Assembly: GCA_017397645.1 (NCBI GenBank)
Contig: JAFQIE010000018.1
Location: forward strand, 1 to 64,000
Direction of reading: 5' to 3'
Origin: Lachnospiraceae bacterium
Lineage (GTDB): Bacteria; Bacillota; Clostridia; Lachnospirales; Lachnospiraceae
Length of the DNA: 64,000 nt
Shown here: positions 1 to 8,937 of the stretch, one piece after another
Position numbering within the stretch: position 1 is the stretch's first letter
Layout of the letters: each line of letters begins with the position of its first letter
Program-made: the position numbers and the translations under genes
Notes under the pieces: model-generated
Told to the model about the DNA's origin: nothing
Database searches by the model: none
What the model saw: only the letters and a program-made list of their open reading frames with translations

Positions 1-36
1 AACCATAACCATAACCATAACCATAGCCATAGCCAT
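1..36 (-). repeat. Hexanucleotide tandem repeat encoding a Gly-Tyr tail
   Basis: Six tandem hexamers (four aaccat, then two agccat on the + strand) run to the window edge. Read on the coding - strand each unit is TATGGT or TATGGC, that is Tyr-Gly. They form the C-terminal tyrosine cluster of the BY-kinase that spans this edge. The true copy number cannot be seen because the array continues outside the window. Confidence 0.9.
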
Positions 37-1423
37 AGGCACCGCCGATGGAACTTTTAGCGCCGTTAAATACGAAACCTTCCATCTTCACACCGGTTTC
101 CGCCAGATACTCAATCTGCTCCAGCACATCCGATGCAGGTGCATAGTCATTACGTACCACATAGATGGCAGAATCACAAAGGGTTGCTATGACTGCGGCG
201 TCTGAAAACAGGGACATAGGCGGGGTATCCACGATGACAAAGTCATATTTCAAGGATGCCTCTTCCATCAAACGTCTCATTTGCTCACTGCTCAATAAAG
301 TCACACTCTCTGTTTCGTCAGTCAAATATCCTTCCCCTAAGAAATGCAAAGGATATTTTTTATTCTTACCGAGAGCTTCTTCCATCTTACAACCGCCTTT
401 AAGAACGGTATAAATATTCTTTTCCATCTTGGCTATTGACATCTGTTTACCAAGGGTGGGCTTATGCATATCACAGTCCATCAGAAGCACCTTGTGCCCA
501 CGCTGCGCAAGTAATAACGCCAAGTTCATAGCCACCGTACTCTTCCCCTCTCCGGAGTCGGTACTGGTCACCATCACCACCGGACCACCATCTAAAATTT
601 CATTGACGTTCTTCTCCATACGGTTGCCCAACAAACGGAAACCTTCAATAAAAGAAGATGAAATGGTCTTTTTATTGATAGCTAACACAGGATTCTCTTC
701 CTTACTACGTTTTTTCCCTTCAATATGGGGAATCACTGCAAGCAAAGGAATATCTATCTTATTGGTGATATCCTTAGGGGCCTCGATACATTTATAGATA
801 GCCGCCATAGCAAGCACAAAGATACCAAAAATGCAAAAACCTATAAACCCACCGATCACAGAATATCTCAAATACTTCACTTTACTCATGGGCTCTGTAG
901 GTACGCCACTGGAATCAAGAGGCGTTAATTTTGTGGAACCAATGATATACTCTGCCACTTGATGATAATTATCCATAACAGAATTCAGCACCTGCCACGC
1001 CATCACAGGATCCTTGTCTATAACGTGTATAGTAATCATAGAGGTATTGGCTAATGGACGGGCCGTAATATTTGAGGACACATAAGAAATCCCCAATTCC
1101 TTGGCTACTACGTTCTTTAACACACCACTGTTTACAATGTAGGTAAAGGTCTTTCCCATTTGGTTCGCAATACTGATGTTACTTGTAGTTTGTTGGGCCG
1201 ATAAATTGTCGCTAATACTGCATGTCATATATGCATCATACTGTAATTTATAACTATTCTTTGCATACAAAATACCTACCAAAACACCTATTAGCACAAG
1301 TACAATTCCTAGCACTTTAAATCTTTTGACTACTCTGGCACATTTCTGAAACAGCCGGCTTAAATCAATATAATCATCGTCATTATTCTCTTGATTTTCC
1401 ATTAATAATTTGTTTTCGTCCAT
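1..1423 (-). CDS. Wzz/BY-kinase polysaccharide co-polymerase with tyrosine autokinase (C-terminus cut by window edge)
   Basis: This is a chain-length regulator fused to a bacterial tyrosine autokinase, which controls polymer length and export through cycles of autophosphorylation on its C-terminal tyrosines. It starts MDENKLLMEN, after an AGAGG-like ribosome site. A transmembrane segment lies near residues 34-54 and a second near 185-208, with the Wzz periplasmic-type loop between them. The cytoplasmic kinase has Walker A (DSGEGKST) near residue 290, the Walker A' motif LLMDCDMHKP near 313, and Walker B VIVDTPP. At least 474 residues are visible, ending in alternating Gly-Tyr. It follows a paralogous BY-kinase by 6 bases in the same operon. 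The partner phosphatase is probably the PHP-type protein at 23234-23980. Confidence 0.93.
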   Translation of the reverse strand, partial: MDENKLLMENQENNDDDYIDLSRLFQKCARVVKRFKVLGIVLVLIGVLVGILYAKNSYKLQYDAYMTCSISDNLSAQQTTSNISIANQMGKTFTYIVNSGVLKNVVAKELGISYVSSNITARPLANTSMITIHVIDKDPVMAWQVLNSVMDNYHQVAEYIIGSTKLTPLDSSGVPTEPMSKVKYLRYSVIGGFIGFCIFGIFVLAMAAIYKCIEAPKDITNKIDIPLLAVIPHIEGKKRSKEENPVLAINKKTISSSFIEGFRLLGNRMEKNVNEILDGGPVVMVTSTDSGEGKSTVAMNLALLLAQRGHKVLLMDCDMHKPTLGKQMSIAKMEKNIYTVLKGGCKMEEALGKNKKYPLHFLGEGYLTDETESVTLLSSEQMRRLMEEASLKYDFVIVDTPPMSLFSDAAVIATLCDSAIYVVRNDYAPASDVLEQIEYLAETGVKMEGFVFNGAKSSIGGAYGYGYGYGYGYG

Positions 1424-1429
1424 TATCCT

Positions 1430-2809
1430 CTATCCTTTTTTCAAGTTGGATTCTTTCCAATAGTAATGATATCCATAGGGTTTTCGTCTTTTAGTCTTCC
1501 TGGTTTCCTTATAAATACAACCCAAAAGTTTGTCTTCTTTGTCCAATGTATCGATGGTATCATTGATAATCACCACTGGTGCATTGTCCTGCGCTACTAC
1601 CAACACAATACCATCGCAACGCATCTTCAAAAGTTCAATATCGGACACAAAAGCGGTAGGGCCACTGTCTACCAAAATGATATCAAAATGTTTCTCTGCT
1701 TCCTTCAAAAGAGCTTCAAATTTACCATTGCTCAAAGAAACCACCGAATTCATGTGCGGTTTTTCATTGGTCATGGCATATACATTATGCCCACTAAGTT
1801 TCCATAAATCATCAAAATCAACCTTACTTCCCTTCAATGCATTTGACAAATCTGTGCCATATTGCTGTTCCACATGTAAAATGGAATATACAGTGGGATT
1901 TCTAAAGTCGGCGTCAATGATTAACACCTTTTTGTTTTTCATAGACAGGGAAATTGCCGTATTTAACAGGCAAGTAGTCTTACCCTCATTAGGAAACACG
2001 CTGGTGAAAATAATAGACTTCAGATTGTGCTTCTCCACAGCTCTCAAGATTCTGCTGGCAGTCAGGTGAAAACTCTCCTGTACCCAATAATTTTTATGGG
2101 AAATGGTCATCAGCGGAACTTCTGCTTTGTCCGATATAATGTTCTTTTCCGGCAAATAAGGAATGGTACCAAGCAGTCTTGCATCCACCTTATTTCTCAT
2201 ATCGTCACCATTTTTCACGGTATCACGCAGGATGGACAATAATGCGATTGCGCCCGCACATGCACCTGCACCAAAAATAAAACCTGCAATGATATACAAA
2301 TACAAATTATAGGAAGCATTTGCATTCACCGGCACTTTTGCTTTCTGCAGAGTAATGATTCGCACATCCGTCATCAACTCATTCAGCATTCCGGAAAAAT
2401 TAGTCAAGATAGAATTTAGTATATGAAAAGATGTCTTAGGCGAATTTGTAGTTACCGTTAATGAAATCATATTGGTATCCGTGATATATTTGGCGCTGGT
2501 TTGATAGTCTACCTTGCCTACCCCCTTGCTAACAATACGGTTTAGTTCTTCCGACTTTAATATATTGGTCAAAGTACCTGCCACTGTGTTGGCTTTGTTG
2601 GCGTTGGTAATGACATCTCCCGAACTGGTAGAAACTGTGAAAATCGTGGATGAGGTATATTCCTTTTCATCCACCGCAAAGAACCAACATCCAAGCAGTA
2701 TTGCGGTGGCTAAACCGCACATCACAATATTCCACCAAAAGCAGCGCATATCCAGGAGGATACTTGCCATATCAAAGCTAATGCTTTCTACTTTATTCTT
2801 TGATTGCAC
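1430..2809 (-). CDS. Second Wzz/BY-kinase family protein
   Basis: A 459-residue paralogue of the downstream kinase with the same layout. Transmembrane segments are near residues 26-46 and 170-194, then comes a P-loop kinase domain with Walker A PNEGKTT (273-279), Walker A' LIIDADFRNP and Walker B ILVDSGP. Its tail is short and has only Tyr 445, 447, 449 and 450, against a long Gly-Tyr run in its neighbour. The start is GTG: AGGAGG sits 8 bases upstream, inside the last codons of the preceding gene, so translation is probably coupled. The catalytic motifs look intact, although SGP replaces the usual TPP after Walker B. The two kinases may form a mixed oligomer, or this one may have drifted in role. 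Confidence 0.9.
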   Translation of the reverse strand: MQSKNKVESISFDMASILLDMRCFWWNIVMCGLATAILLGCWFFAVDEKEYTSSTIFTVSTSSGDVITNANKANTVAGTLTNILKSEELNRIVSKGVGKVDYQTSAKYITDTNMISLTVTTNSPKTSFHILNSILTNFSGMLNELMTDVRIITLQKAKVPVNANASYNLYLYIIAGFIFGAGACAGAIALLSILRDTVKNGDDMRNKVDARLLGTIPYLPEKNIISDKAEVPLMTISHKNYWVQESFHLTASRILRAVEKHNLKSIIFTSVFPNEGKTTCLLNTAISLSMKNKKVLIIDADFRNPTVYSILHVEQQYGTDLSNALKGSKVDFDDLWKLSGHNVYAMTNEKPHMNSVVSLSNGKFEALLKEAEKHFDIILVDSGPTAFVSDIELLKMRCDGIVLVVAQDNAPVVIINDTIDTLDKEDKLLGCIYKETRKTKRRKPYGYHYYWKESNLKKG

Positions 2810-2812
2810 AGT

Positions 2813-3685
2813 TTAGTCCTCCTTCTCTGTCACGCATATAATAATATGAACATTCTTCTCATTGTTTACCGAATCTTCCAGACGGTATCCAATTTCATAC
2901 CACCCCGGTCTGGAAATATCTACCTCTCCGTCCACGCGAATCAGCTGCTGAATCACAGCGGCCTCTTCCTCAATATCCATGTGGTAAAGTTCCCTATCTA
3001 CTACAATAGTATCAATGTATTTCATAGGTTCAAACTTTTCTCCCTGCTCTATATACACCATATGTTTTTTTAGTGTAATCTTAGGGTTCACTGCCTCCTG
3101 CGCAGGATTGTACATTTCTACCGTGGCAGTAAATTTTTCCACATCTCCTGCACTATTGGAAACGGAAAACTCCACAGGATACTCGCCTGCCACAGAAACG
3201 TCCAAAGCGATATCTCCTACGTTATTCATCATAATCCACCTTGTGACTACACCATCGAAGGCATCCTGTGCAGAAAGCAATTGTTTGATTTTCTTTGCAT
3301 TGGTTCCCACAGGGAAACGAAGTGGTTCGGACAACGAAAACTCAATTCCCTTATAATCATACTGGGCAATCCGTTTTGCTTTTGACACATGTCCGTCAGA
3401 ATCAAATGCAACAATTCCCACTTCTCGCTGATTATCGCCAATGAAATTGGAAATATATTCCACCATCAGCGTATTGCTGACATCCCCATCCTTGGAATCA
3501 TAAGCAGTTACACCTGCCAGGATTTCCTCGTCACCGGCGGATACATCCAGTTGAATTAATTCGCTGTCCATCTTGATGACCGGACCTTCCGTGTCAAGAC
3601 TATAAAAATACAGATAGGCACAGACCGTTAACACAGCCAACGCAATACAAAAATATACAACTGAAACTCTATGAATCCACTTCAT
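2813..3685 (-). CDS. Membrane-anchored Ig-like (DUF5011-type) extracellular protein
   Basis: A 290-residue protein with one N-terminal membrane segment (about residues 10-28) and an otherwise extracytoplasmic body. Residues near 38-75 have the pattern ...GVTAYDSKDGDVS..., typical of DUF5011 and bacterial Ig-like beta-sandwich modules. Two further beta-rich stretches follow, the last near 215-285. No catalytic motif is visible. It lies between the priming sugar transferase and the two BY-kinases and is coupled to the latter through a ribosome site in its last codons. This suggests a structural or scaffolding role in polysaccharide assembly at the cell surface. That role is inferred from context only. 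AAGGAG precedes the ATG. Confidence 0.75.
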   Translation of the reverse strand: MKWIHRVSVVYFCIALAVLTVCAYLYFYSLDTEGPVIKMDSELIQLDVSAGDEEILAGVTAYDSKDGDVSNTLMVEYISNFIGDNQREVGIVAFDSDGHVSKAKRIAQYDYKGIEFSLSEPLRFPVGTNAKKIKQLLSAQDAFDGVVTRWIMMNNVGDIALDVSVAGEYPVEFSVSNSAGDVEKFTATVEMYNPAQEAVNPKITLKKHMVYIEQGEKFEPMKYIDTIVVDRELYHMDIEEEAAVIQQLIRVDGEVDISRPGWYEIGYRLEDSVNNEKNVHIIICVTEKED

Positions 3686-3706
3686 TTGATAAACTCCTTT
3701 GTTACA

Positions 3707-5140
3707 TTATACAGACCCTTTTCGGGTGAACACCACCCAAACAGTCTTAAACAAGATTTTAATATCCGAACCCAGGGTCCAGTTTTCGATATAATCCATG
3801 TCTAAACTAACCACTTCTTCAAAATCAGTGATATCGCTTCTGCCACTGACCTGCCACATACCGGTGATGCCGGGCTTGGTGGCCATTCTTGCACGGTGAT
3901 AGAATCCATACTGCTCCCATTCATCCACTGTAGGAGGGCGGGTGCCCACCAAACTCATATCCCCTATCAAAACATTCCAAAATTGCGGCAACTCATCTAT
4001 GGATGTCTTACGGATAAACCAGCCGATACCATGTTTTGTTCCATCCGGTCCGCTTCCGATAATGCGGGGGTCGGCGTCTATCTTAAACATATGTCCTGAC
4101 ATTTTATTTCTGGACATCAGTTCTTTCTTTCTCTCTTCCGCATCTAAATACATGCTTCTGAATTTATATATCTTGAATCTCTTCCCGTTCTTACCGATTC
4201 TGGTTTGAGAGAAAAGAATTGGGCCGGGGGATTGTATATAAATGATGGGACCGATAATCATACCGGCAATCAGTGCAAAAAATAATCCAAACAGACTCCC
4301 CACGATATCCATCACTCTCTTTACGGCAAGCTGTCTGGCTGTAGCTACATGCACACAAGTAGTCAACACATTACAGCCAAACATTTTCTCCACCATTTGG
4401 TTCTTTTCCTGTCTCTTACTTAGGTGTAAATGTACCGTAATTCCCATTCTCCTAAGCCGATCCAAGGTATCTTCAGAAATGGATTTTCCGGGACTGAGAC
4501 GAACAAACACCTCATCCACCCAGGCATTGCGAATAATAGAAAAGACATCCTCTCCTGAACCAATTACAGGATAGTCGCCAACTTTTTTCATATTGGTATC
4601 TTCATCCAAGAGATGGATTCCCATAATGTGAAATGGTGCCACTACATGCTCTTTGATATGTGCCGCGGTCTCTTCTGCCATATCTACATCTGTCAGAAGC
4701 AATATAGAACGCTCGCTCTCGAACAGATTACCATGGTTCTGTAGGTATAACTTCCATAGTACACGGAAAAGATATAGAAAGACACAATATGAAACACCAA
4801 AATACAAAAGCACCAATCGGGATAACTCTGTGGACACTTTCAAGAAAAACAGCATCAACACCCCGGCTCCACAAACAAAAATGGTTTGCTTCAACACCGA
4901 CTTAAACTCTATTAAATATCCCCTTCTTAAGATACCACTGTGGGATTCTGTAAAGAAAGACACAACGATGGCAATCAACAATAGCATAATAGCCATTTCT
5001 CTGTATCGCATATCGTCCGGTCCCACAAAACTTCCATGTCTTGCATACACTGACAGAAACCAGGCAAGTCCAAATGCAGTACAATCCCATAGAAAGAAAT
5101 CGAAATGCTTAAACCAGGAACTTTTCTTTTTCGGATACAT
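3707..5140 (-). CDS. Priming polyprenyl-phosphate sugar-1-phosphate transferase (exopolysaccharide)
   Basis: Transfers the first sugar-1-phosphate from a nucleotide sugar to undecaprenyl phosphate and so starts the repeat unit. The 477-residue protein has about four N-terminal membrane helices and a CoA-binding-like middle domain. It then has the C-terminal bacterial sugar transferase domain: a membrane-embedded KRVMDIVGS helix, SPGPILFSQTRIGKNGK, YKFRSM, DELPQFWNVL and MSLVGTRPP. The reading frame stays open 16 codons upstream, but ATG at 5140 is preceded by GGGAGG 10 bases away and gives the N-terminus MYPKKK, so I chose it. It is the first gene of the left-hand operon, just downstream of the promoter at 5195-5223. 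The sugar specificity cannot be read from the sequence. Confidence 0.93.
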   Translation of the reverse strand: MYPKKKSSWFKHFDFFLWDCTAFGLAWFLSVYARHGSFVGPDDMRYREMAIMLLLIAIVVSFFTESHSGILRRGYLIEFKSVLKQTIFVCGAGVLMLFFLKVSTELSRLVLLYFGVSYCVFLYLFRVLWKLYLQNHGNLFESERSILLLTDVDMAEETAAHIKEHVVAPFHIMGIHLLDEDTNMKKVGDYPVIGSGEDVFSIIRNAWVDEVFVRLSPGKSISEDTLDRLRRMGITVHLHLSKRQEKNQMVEKMFGCNVLTTCVHVATARQLAVKRVMDIVGSLFGLFFALIAGMIIGPIIYIQSPGPILFSQTRIGKNGKRFKIYKFRSMYLDAEERKKELMSRNKMSGHMFKIDADPRIIGSGPDGTKHGIGWFIRKTSIDELPQFWNVLIGDMSLVGTRPPTVDEWEQYGFYHRARMATKPGITGMWQVSGRSDITDFEEVVSLDMDYIENWTLGSDIKILFKTVWVVFTRKGSV

Positions 5141-5194
5141 GTTTACGGTCCCTCCCAACCAATACACATAGTAAACGCAAGTATACATTTATCA

Positions 5195-5223
5195 ATATTA
5201 CCACAAAAAAACACATAAATCAA
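5195..5223 (-). promoter_or_regulatory. Sigma-A type promoter of the polysaccharide initiation operon
   Basis: On the - strand, TTGATT (5223-5218) and TAATAT (5200-5195) are separated by 17 bases. Transcription would start near 5188, about 50 bases before the chosen ATG. It lies directly after the rsgA terminator, so the operon does not depend on readthrough. Confidence 0.7.
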
Positions 5224-5244
5224 GGAATCAAAGGCACAATTCAC

Positions 5245-5269
5245 AAAAAGCTCCCTTAAGGGAGCTTTT
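5245..5269 (-). terminator. Rho-independent terminator of the housekeeping operon
   Basis: A perfect 10-bp stem (AAAAGCTCCC / GGGAGCTTTT) with a TTAA loop, ending in five T on the - strand. The upstream arm overlaps the TAA stop of rsgA, so terminator and coding region share bases. It separates the rsgA operon from the polysaccharide promoter only about 20 bases downstream. Confidence 0.92.
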
Positions 5270-6155
5270 AATAGCGTGTTTTTTCTCTTTCCTTCAATTC
5301 TTCATAGAACTGGCAATAGTTTTCATAGCGCAGTGTGCTAATCTTACCTTCATTTAATGCGTCCTTGATGCCACATACCGGTTCATTGATGTGGGAGCAT
5401 CCCCCGAACTTGCAATATTGCTCATGTTCGGCAAATTCAGGATAGTATTGGGCTAACTCTTCCTTCTCCAAGTCAAACAGTCCCAAAGAGCTAAAGCCCG
5501 GGGTATCCAGAATATAGGTGTCCTGTCCAATGGAAATTAATTCACTGTGGCGGGTAGTATGCTTCCCTCTTTCAATCTTTTCACTGATCTGACCGATCTC
5601 CATGACTACACCGTCCTGCAGACGATTAATGATAGAGGACTTCCCCACGCCACTGGGTCCTGCCACGGTGGTGGTCTTTCCTGCAAGTACAGACTTTAAT
5701 TGAGCAATGCCTTCCCCTTCCTTGGCACTCAAAACAAGGGTTTTGTATCCACAGGAAGCATAGATCTCTCTATATTCCTTCACATCATCGTTTTCATCAA
5801 TGTCTTGCTTATTAAAGCAGACAATGGTCTCTATCCCCTGCTGCGCCATCATAATTAGGAAACGGTCCAACAGATTGAAATTGGGCTTCGGTTTCACAAT
5901 AGAGAAAATGATAAGTGCCTGATCCACATTGGCCACTGCAGGGCGAATCAGTGCATTACTCCTAGGTAAAATAGCGTGGATATTGCCCAGATGTTTTTCT
6001 TCGTCCAACACGTCCATTTCCACATCATCGCCTACAAGAGGTTTTTCGTTGTTCTTTCGAAAGACCCCTTTGGCTTTGCATTCATATAAGGCATCGTTAT
6101 GGGGTGTATGCACATAATAAAAGCCTGCAATACCCTTTACTATCTTTCCGTGCAT
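5268..6155 (-). CDS. rsgA: Ribosome small-subunit-dependent GTPase RsgA (YloQ)
   Basis: A GTPase that helps late 30S subunit maturation. It is circularly permuted: an N-terminal OB fold is followed by the G4 motif NKQD (near residue 116), then G1 GPSGVGKSSI (near 165), then G3 DTPGF (near 218). The C-terminus carries a zinc-binding CxxxxxCxH-type cluster with C247, C252 and H254 region residues (YCKFGGCSH). Its 295 residues match the family. It is the last gene of the prkC operon, 3 bases after prkC. This association is common in Firmicutes, where the PrkC kinase can phosphorylate RsgA-type GTPases. Confidence 0.96.
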   Translation of the reverse strand: MHGKIVKGIAGFYYVHTPHNDALYECKAKGVFRKNNEKPLVGDDVEMDVLDEEKHLGNIHAILPRSNALIRPAVANVDQALIIFSIVKPKPNFNLLDRFLIMMAQQGIETIVCFNKQDIDENDDVKEYREIYASCGYKTLVLSAKEGEGIAQLKSVLAGKTTTVAGPSGVGKSSIINRLQDGVVMEIGQISEKIERGKHTTRHSELISIGQDTYILDTPGFSSLGLFDLEKEELAQYYPEFAEHEQYCKFGGCSHINEPVCGIKDALNEGKISTLRYENYCQFYEELKEREKTRY

Positions 6156-6158
6156 CCT

Positions 6159-8177
6159 TTACTCCCTGATAAATTCGATTCTTCTGGTAAATGTTTTCTC
6201 CACCGGTTCGGCAGGAGTTACAATCTGTTCTCCTGATTCGGGGTCTATGGACGTAGTACCCTCTCCTGTCACGGTATAGGTCATGGTAATGGTACCGCCG
6301 GGAGACTTCAAGCCATAGTAATTCGCTGCCTTCGGGAAATCCGTAACCTTGGTGTTCATCAGTTCCTGGCCATCATCTGTTACAAGCAATACTGTCACCT
6401 CCGTGCCACTTTCATAGTCCGGAGCCTCTGCTTCCGTAGGCGCTTCAATATAGGTGTTACACTTATAGGTGTAGGGCTGTGCACCCTTACTTACTTTAAT
6501 ATCCACCACTGTACCATGATCTACATAAGAACCACCGGAATATCCCTGATAGCATACCTTTCCTGCTTCATATTCTGTGTTGTATACATAAGTGACACCG
6601 TTCACGGTTAAGCCTGCTTCCGTCATCATCGCTACTGCTTCCGCCTCGGTATAGCCCATCACGTTGGGTACCATCAGCTTATCCTTACCGATGCTTACCG
6701 TCAGTGTAATGTTGGTACCGGATGGAACCATGGTTCCTGCAGCCGGCACCTGTCCAATCACGCATCCCACTTCCACATCATTGGAATATCCATCCACACG
6801 GCTGACAGCAAACCCCATGGCTGCCAAGTCGTCATTGGCCTGTACAAAGTTATTTCCAACCACAGAGGGTACTTCCATTTTGCCTACACCGGCACTGGCA
6901 GTCAGTGTGACAGTACTGCCCTTTGCAATTTCAGCGCCCACTTCCACATCGGTGCTCATCACCACACCCTTCTCTACCACTGCGGATTCCACATAATCCA
7001 CAATCGCAACCAACTCTAAATCAGTGAGCACATTGCGGGCGTCTTCTACCGTCATGCCGACCACTTTTTTCATCTTTACATATTCCGTGGCTTCCTCCGA
7101 TATAATCGGGCCTTCTTCAGACTGTTCAGGACCATTTTGCGCATTCCTGCCAAGGATTTGAACCGCCATAAAGATTAGAATCAATAAAATGACGATACCG
7201 CCTGCGATGGCTAATATGGTAGTTAACCGGTCGAAATCCAGACCTTTGCCCTCATCCGGTTCGTTTTCCGTCATCTCCTTAATCTGTTTGATTTCTTCCT
7301 CAGAAATCTTCCTGGTACCCCCTGTCTGTACTTCCGACAAGGCAACTACATCTTCATCAGGGTATTGTAACGCTTTTTTCAAATCCGCTACCACTTCAGC
7401 CGCACTTTGATATCTTCTGTCCGGTGATTTCTGGCAACATTTCATCACGATACTTTCGATACTCAAAGGAATCCCCGCCAAAAAAGAGGATGGTTTGGGC
7501 ATTTCTTCCTGTATGTGCTGAATGGCGATTGCCACCGTATTTTCACCATCAAAAGGCACCTGACCGGTGAGCATTTCAAACAAAGTGATACCTAAGGAGT
7601 AAATATCGCTCTGTTCATTGCTAAAACCACCCCTTGCCTGTTCCGGCGAGGTATAATGTACAGAACCCATCACGTTGGTGGTAATGGTATCACTGGTTGC
7701 AGCTTTGGCAATGCCAAAGTCCGTCACCTTTACCTTGCCATCTTTGGAAATGATAATGTTCTGGGGCTTGATATCACGATGAATGATTTTATTATGGTGT
7801 GCAGCCCCCATACCCAGGCACACCTGGATGGCGATATTGACCGCCTCCTTGAATGCTAATCCGTTCTTCTTCTCAATATACTTCTTGAGGGTGATACCCT
7901 CCACCAATTCCATAACGATATAATAAATACCGTTCTCTTCACCCACATCGTATACATTTACCACATTGGGATGTACCAATCCTGCAGCAGCCTGCGCTTC
8001 GATACGGAATTTAGAAACAAAGGTTTCATTCTCACTAAATTCCTGTTTTAACACCTTCACGGCCACATTACGGTTCAGTTTATGACATTTTGCTTTATAT
8101 ACATCTGACATTCCACCGGTTCCGATACGTTCCAATATCTCGTACCGTTCGCCGATGATCATACCTATCTTAACCAT
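6159..8177 (-). CDS. prkC: PASTA-domain serine/threonine kinase PrkC (Stk1)
   Basis: A membrane sensor kinase for peptidoglycan fragments and cell-wall stress. It has an N-terminal Hanks-type kinase with glycine loop GTGGMS (19-24), Lys41, HRDIKPQN (133-140) and DFG (153-155). One membrane helix lies near 322-345, and three extracellular PASTA repeats follow (about 365-435, 436-500 and 501-570). A C-terminal beta-rich extension of about 100 residues is rich in Thr and Glu and has no known motif. At 672 residues it is normal length. GGAGAG lies five bases before the ATG. The cognate phosphatase PrpC is directly upstream in the operon. Confidence 0.96.
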   Translation of the reverse strand: MVKIGMIIGERYEILERIGTGGMSDVYKAKCHKLNRNVAVKVLKQEFSENETFVSKFRIEAQAAAGLVHPNVVNVYDVGEENGIYYIVMELVEGITLKKYIEKKNGLAFKEAVNIAIQVCLGMGAAHHNKIIHRDIKPQNIIISKDGKVKVTDFGIAKAATSDTITTNVMGSVHYTSPEQARGGFSNEQSDIYSLGITLFEMLTGQVPFDGENTVAIAIQHIQEEMPKPSSFLAGIPLSIESIVMKCCQKSPDRRYQSAAEVVADLKKALQYPDEDVVALSEVQTGGTRKISEEEIKQIKEMTENEPDEGKGLDFDRLTTILAIAGGIVILLILIFMAVQILGRNAQNGPEQSEEGPIISEEATEYVKMKKVVGMTVEDARNVLTDLELVAIVDYVESAVVEKGVVMSTDVEVGAEIAKGSTVTLTASAGVGKMEVPSVVGNNFVQANDDLAAMGFAVSRVDGYSNDVEVGCVIGQVPAAGTMVPSGTNITLTVSIGKDKLMVPNVMGYTEAEAVAMMTEAGLTVNGVTYVYNTEYEAGKVCYQGYSGGSYVDHGTVVDIKVSKGAQPYTYKCNTYIEAPTEAEAPDYESGTEVTVLLVTDDGQELMNTKVTDFPKAANYYGLKSPGGTITMTYTVTGEGTTSIDPESGEQIVTPAEPVEKTFTRRIEFIRE

Positions 8178-8208
8178 ACAATCTCTCCATTCTGTGGAAA
8201 TCCAACCA

Positions 8209-8937
8209 TTACAACCACGCTATCAATACGACGCTGATATTATCTGCCCCGCCTGTTTCATTGGCAGCAGCCACCAAATCAGCAGCCTTTTTCTCAATAT
8301 CGCCCTGTTCGCTAAGTATTTTATGAATTTCTTCATCCTCTAACATGTTGGTCAATCCATCCGAACACATCAAAAAGATTTGGTTTGGTTTAATTCTCTT
8401 TTCAAAATAATCAATCTGTAAATCCAAGTCCGTACCCACAGCTCTGGTGATAATATTCTTGTCGGGATGATGCTTGGCCTGCTCTCTTTTAAGGCCACCT
8501 CTTTCCACCATTTCCTCCACCCAGGAGTGATCCTTGGTGACTTGAATCATTTCCTTCTCATCTACGATGTAGAATCTGCTGTCTCCTACGTTTGCCACGG
8601 TAACGGCATCTTCCTTAAAGCTGGCAGCCACCAAAGTGGTTCCCATGCCCTCTAACGCCACATCTTCTCCCGATTTCTCGTAGATTTTTTTATTGGCAAT
8701 GACAAACGCTTCCTGAAAAATCTTTCTGGGAGAAAGACTTTTGGATTCTCTCACTGCTTCTATCATGGTCTCTACCGCCATGCGGGAAGCATAGTCTCCG
8801 GCATTATGTCCTCCCATACCATCTGCCACGATAAATAAATTGTCCAGATTTCCTACCGCTTCCGACGATGTATACACATAATCCTGATTCAGTTTTCTTC
8901 TCCGTCCCACATCCGTGACGGCACAAGCCTTAAACAC
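8209..8937 (-). CDS. prpC: PP2C-type protein phosphatase PrpC (Stp1)
   Basis: A metal-dependent Ser/Thr phosphatase that reverses PrkC phosphorylation. Motifs are DVGRRRKLNQD near the N-terminus, VADGMGGHNAGDYAS, NVGDSRFY, SDGLTNML and GGADNISVV, which supply the metal-binding aspartates. I place the start at GTG 8937, not at earlier codons. GGAGGA lies 7 bases upstream and the resulting N-terminus (VFKACAVTDVG) matches the family. This start overlaps the end of rlmN by 8 bases, with the ribosome site inside the last rlmN codons, so translation is probably coupled. It is followed by prkC after 31 bases. Confidence 0.94.
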   Translation of the reverse strand: MFKACAVTDVGRRRKLNQDYVYTSSEAVGNLDNLFIVADGMGGHNAGDYASRMAVETMIEAVRESKSLSPRKIFQEAFVIANKKIYEKSGEDVALEGMGTTLVAASFKEDAVTVANVGDSRFYIVDEKEMIQVTKDHSWVEEMVERGGLKREQAKHHPDKNIITRAVGTDLDLQIDYFEKRIKPNQIFLMCSDGLTNMLEDEEIHKILSEQGDIEKKAADLVAAANETGGADNISVVLIAWL

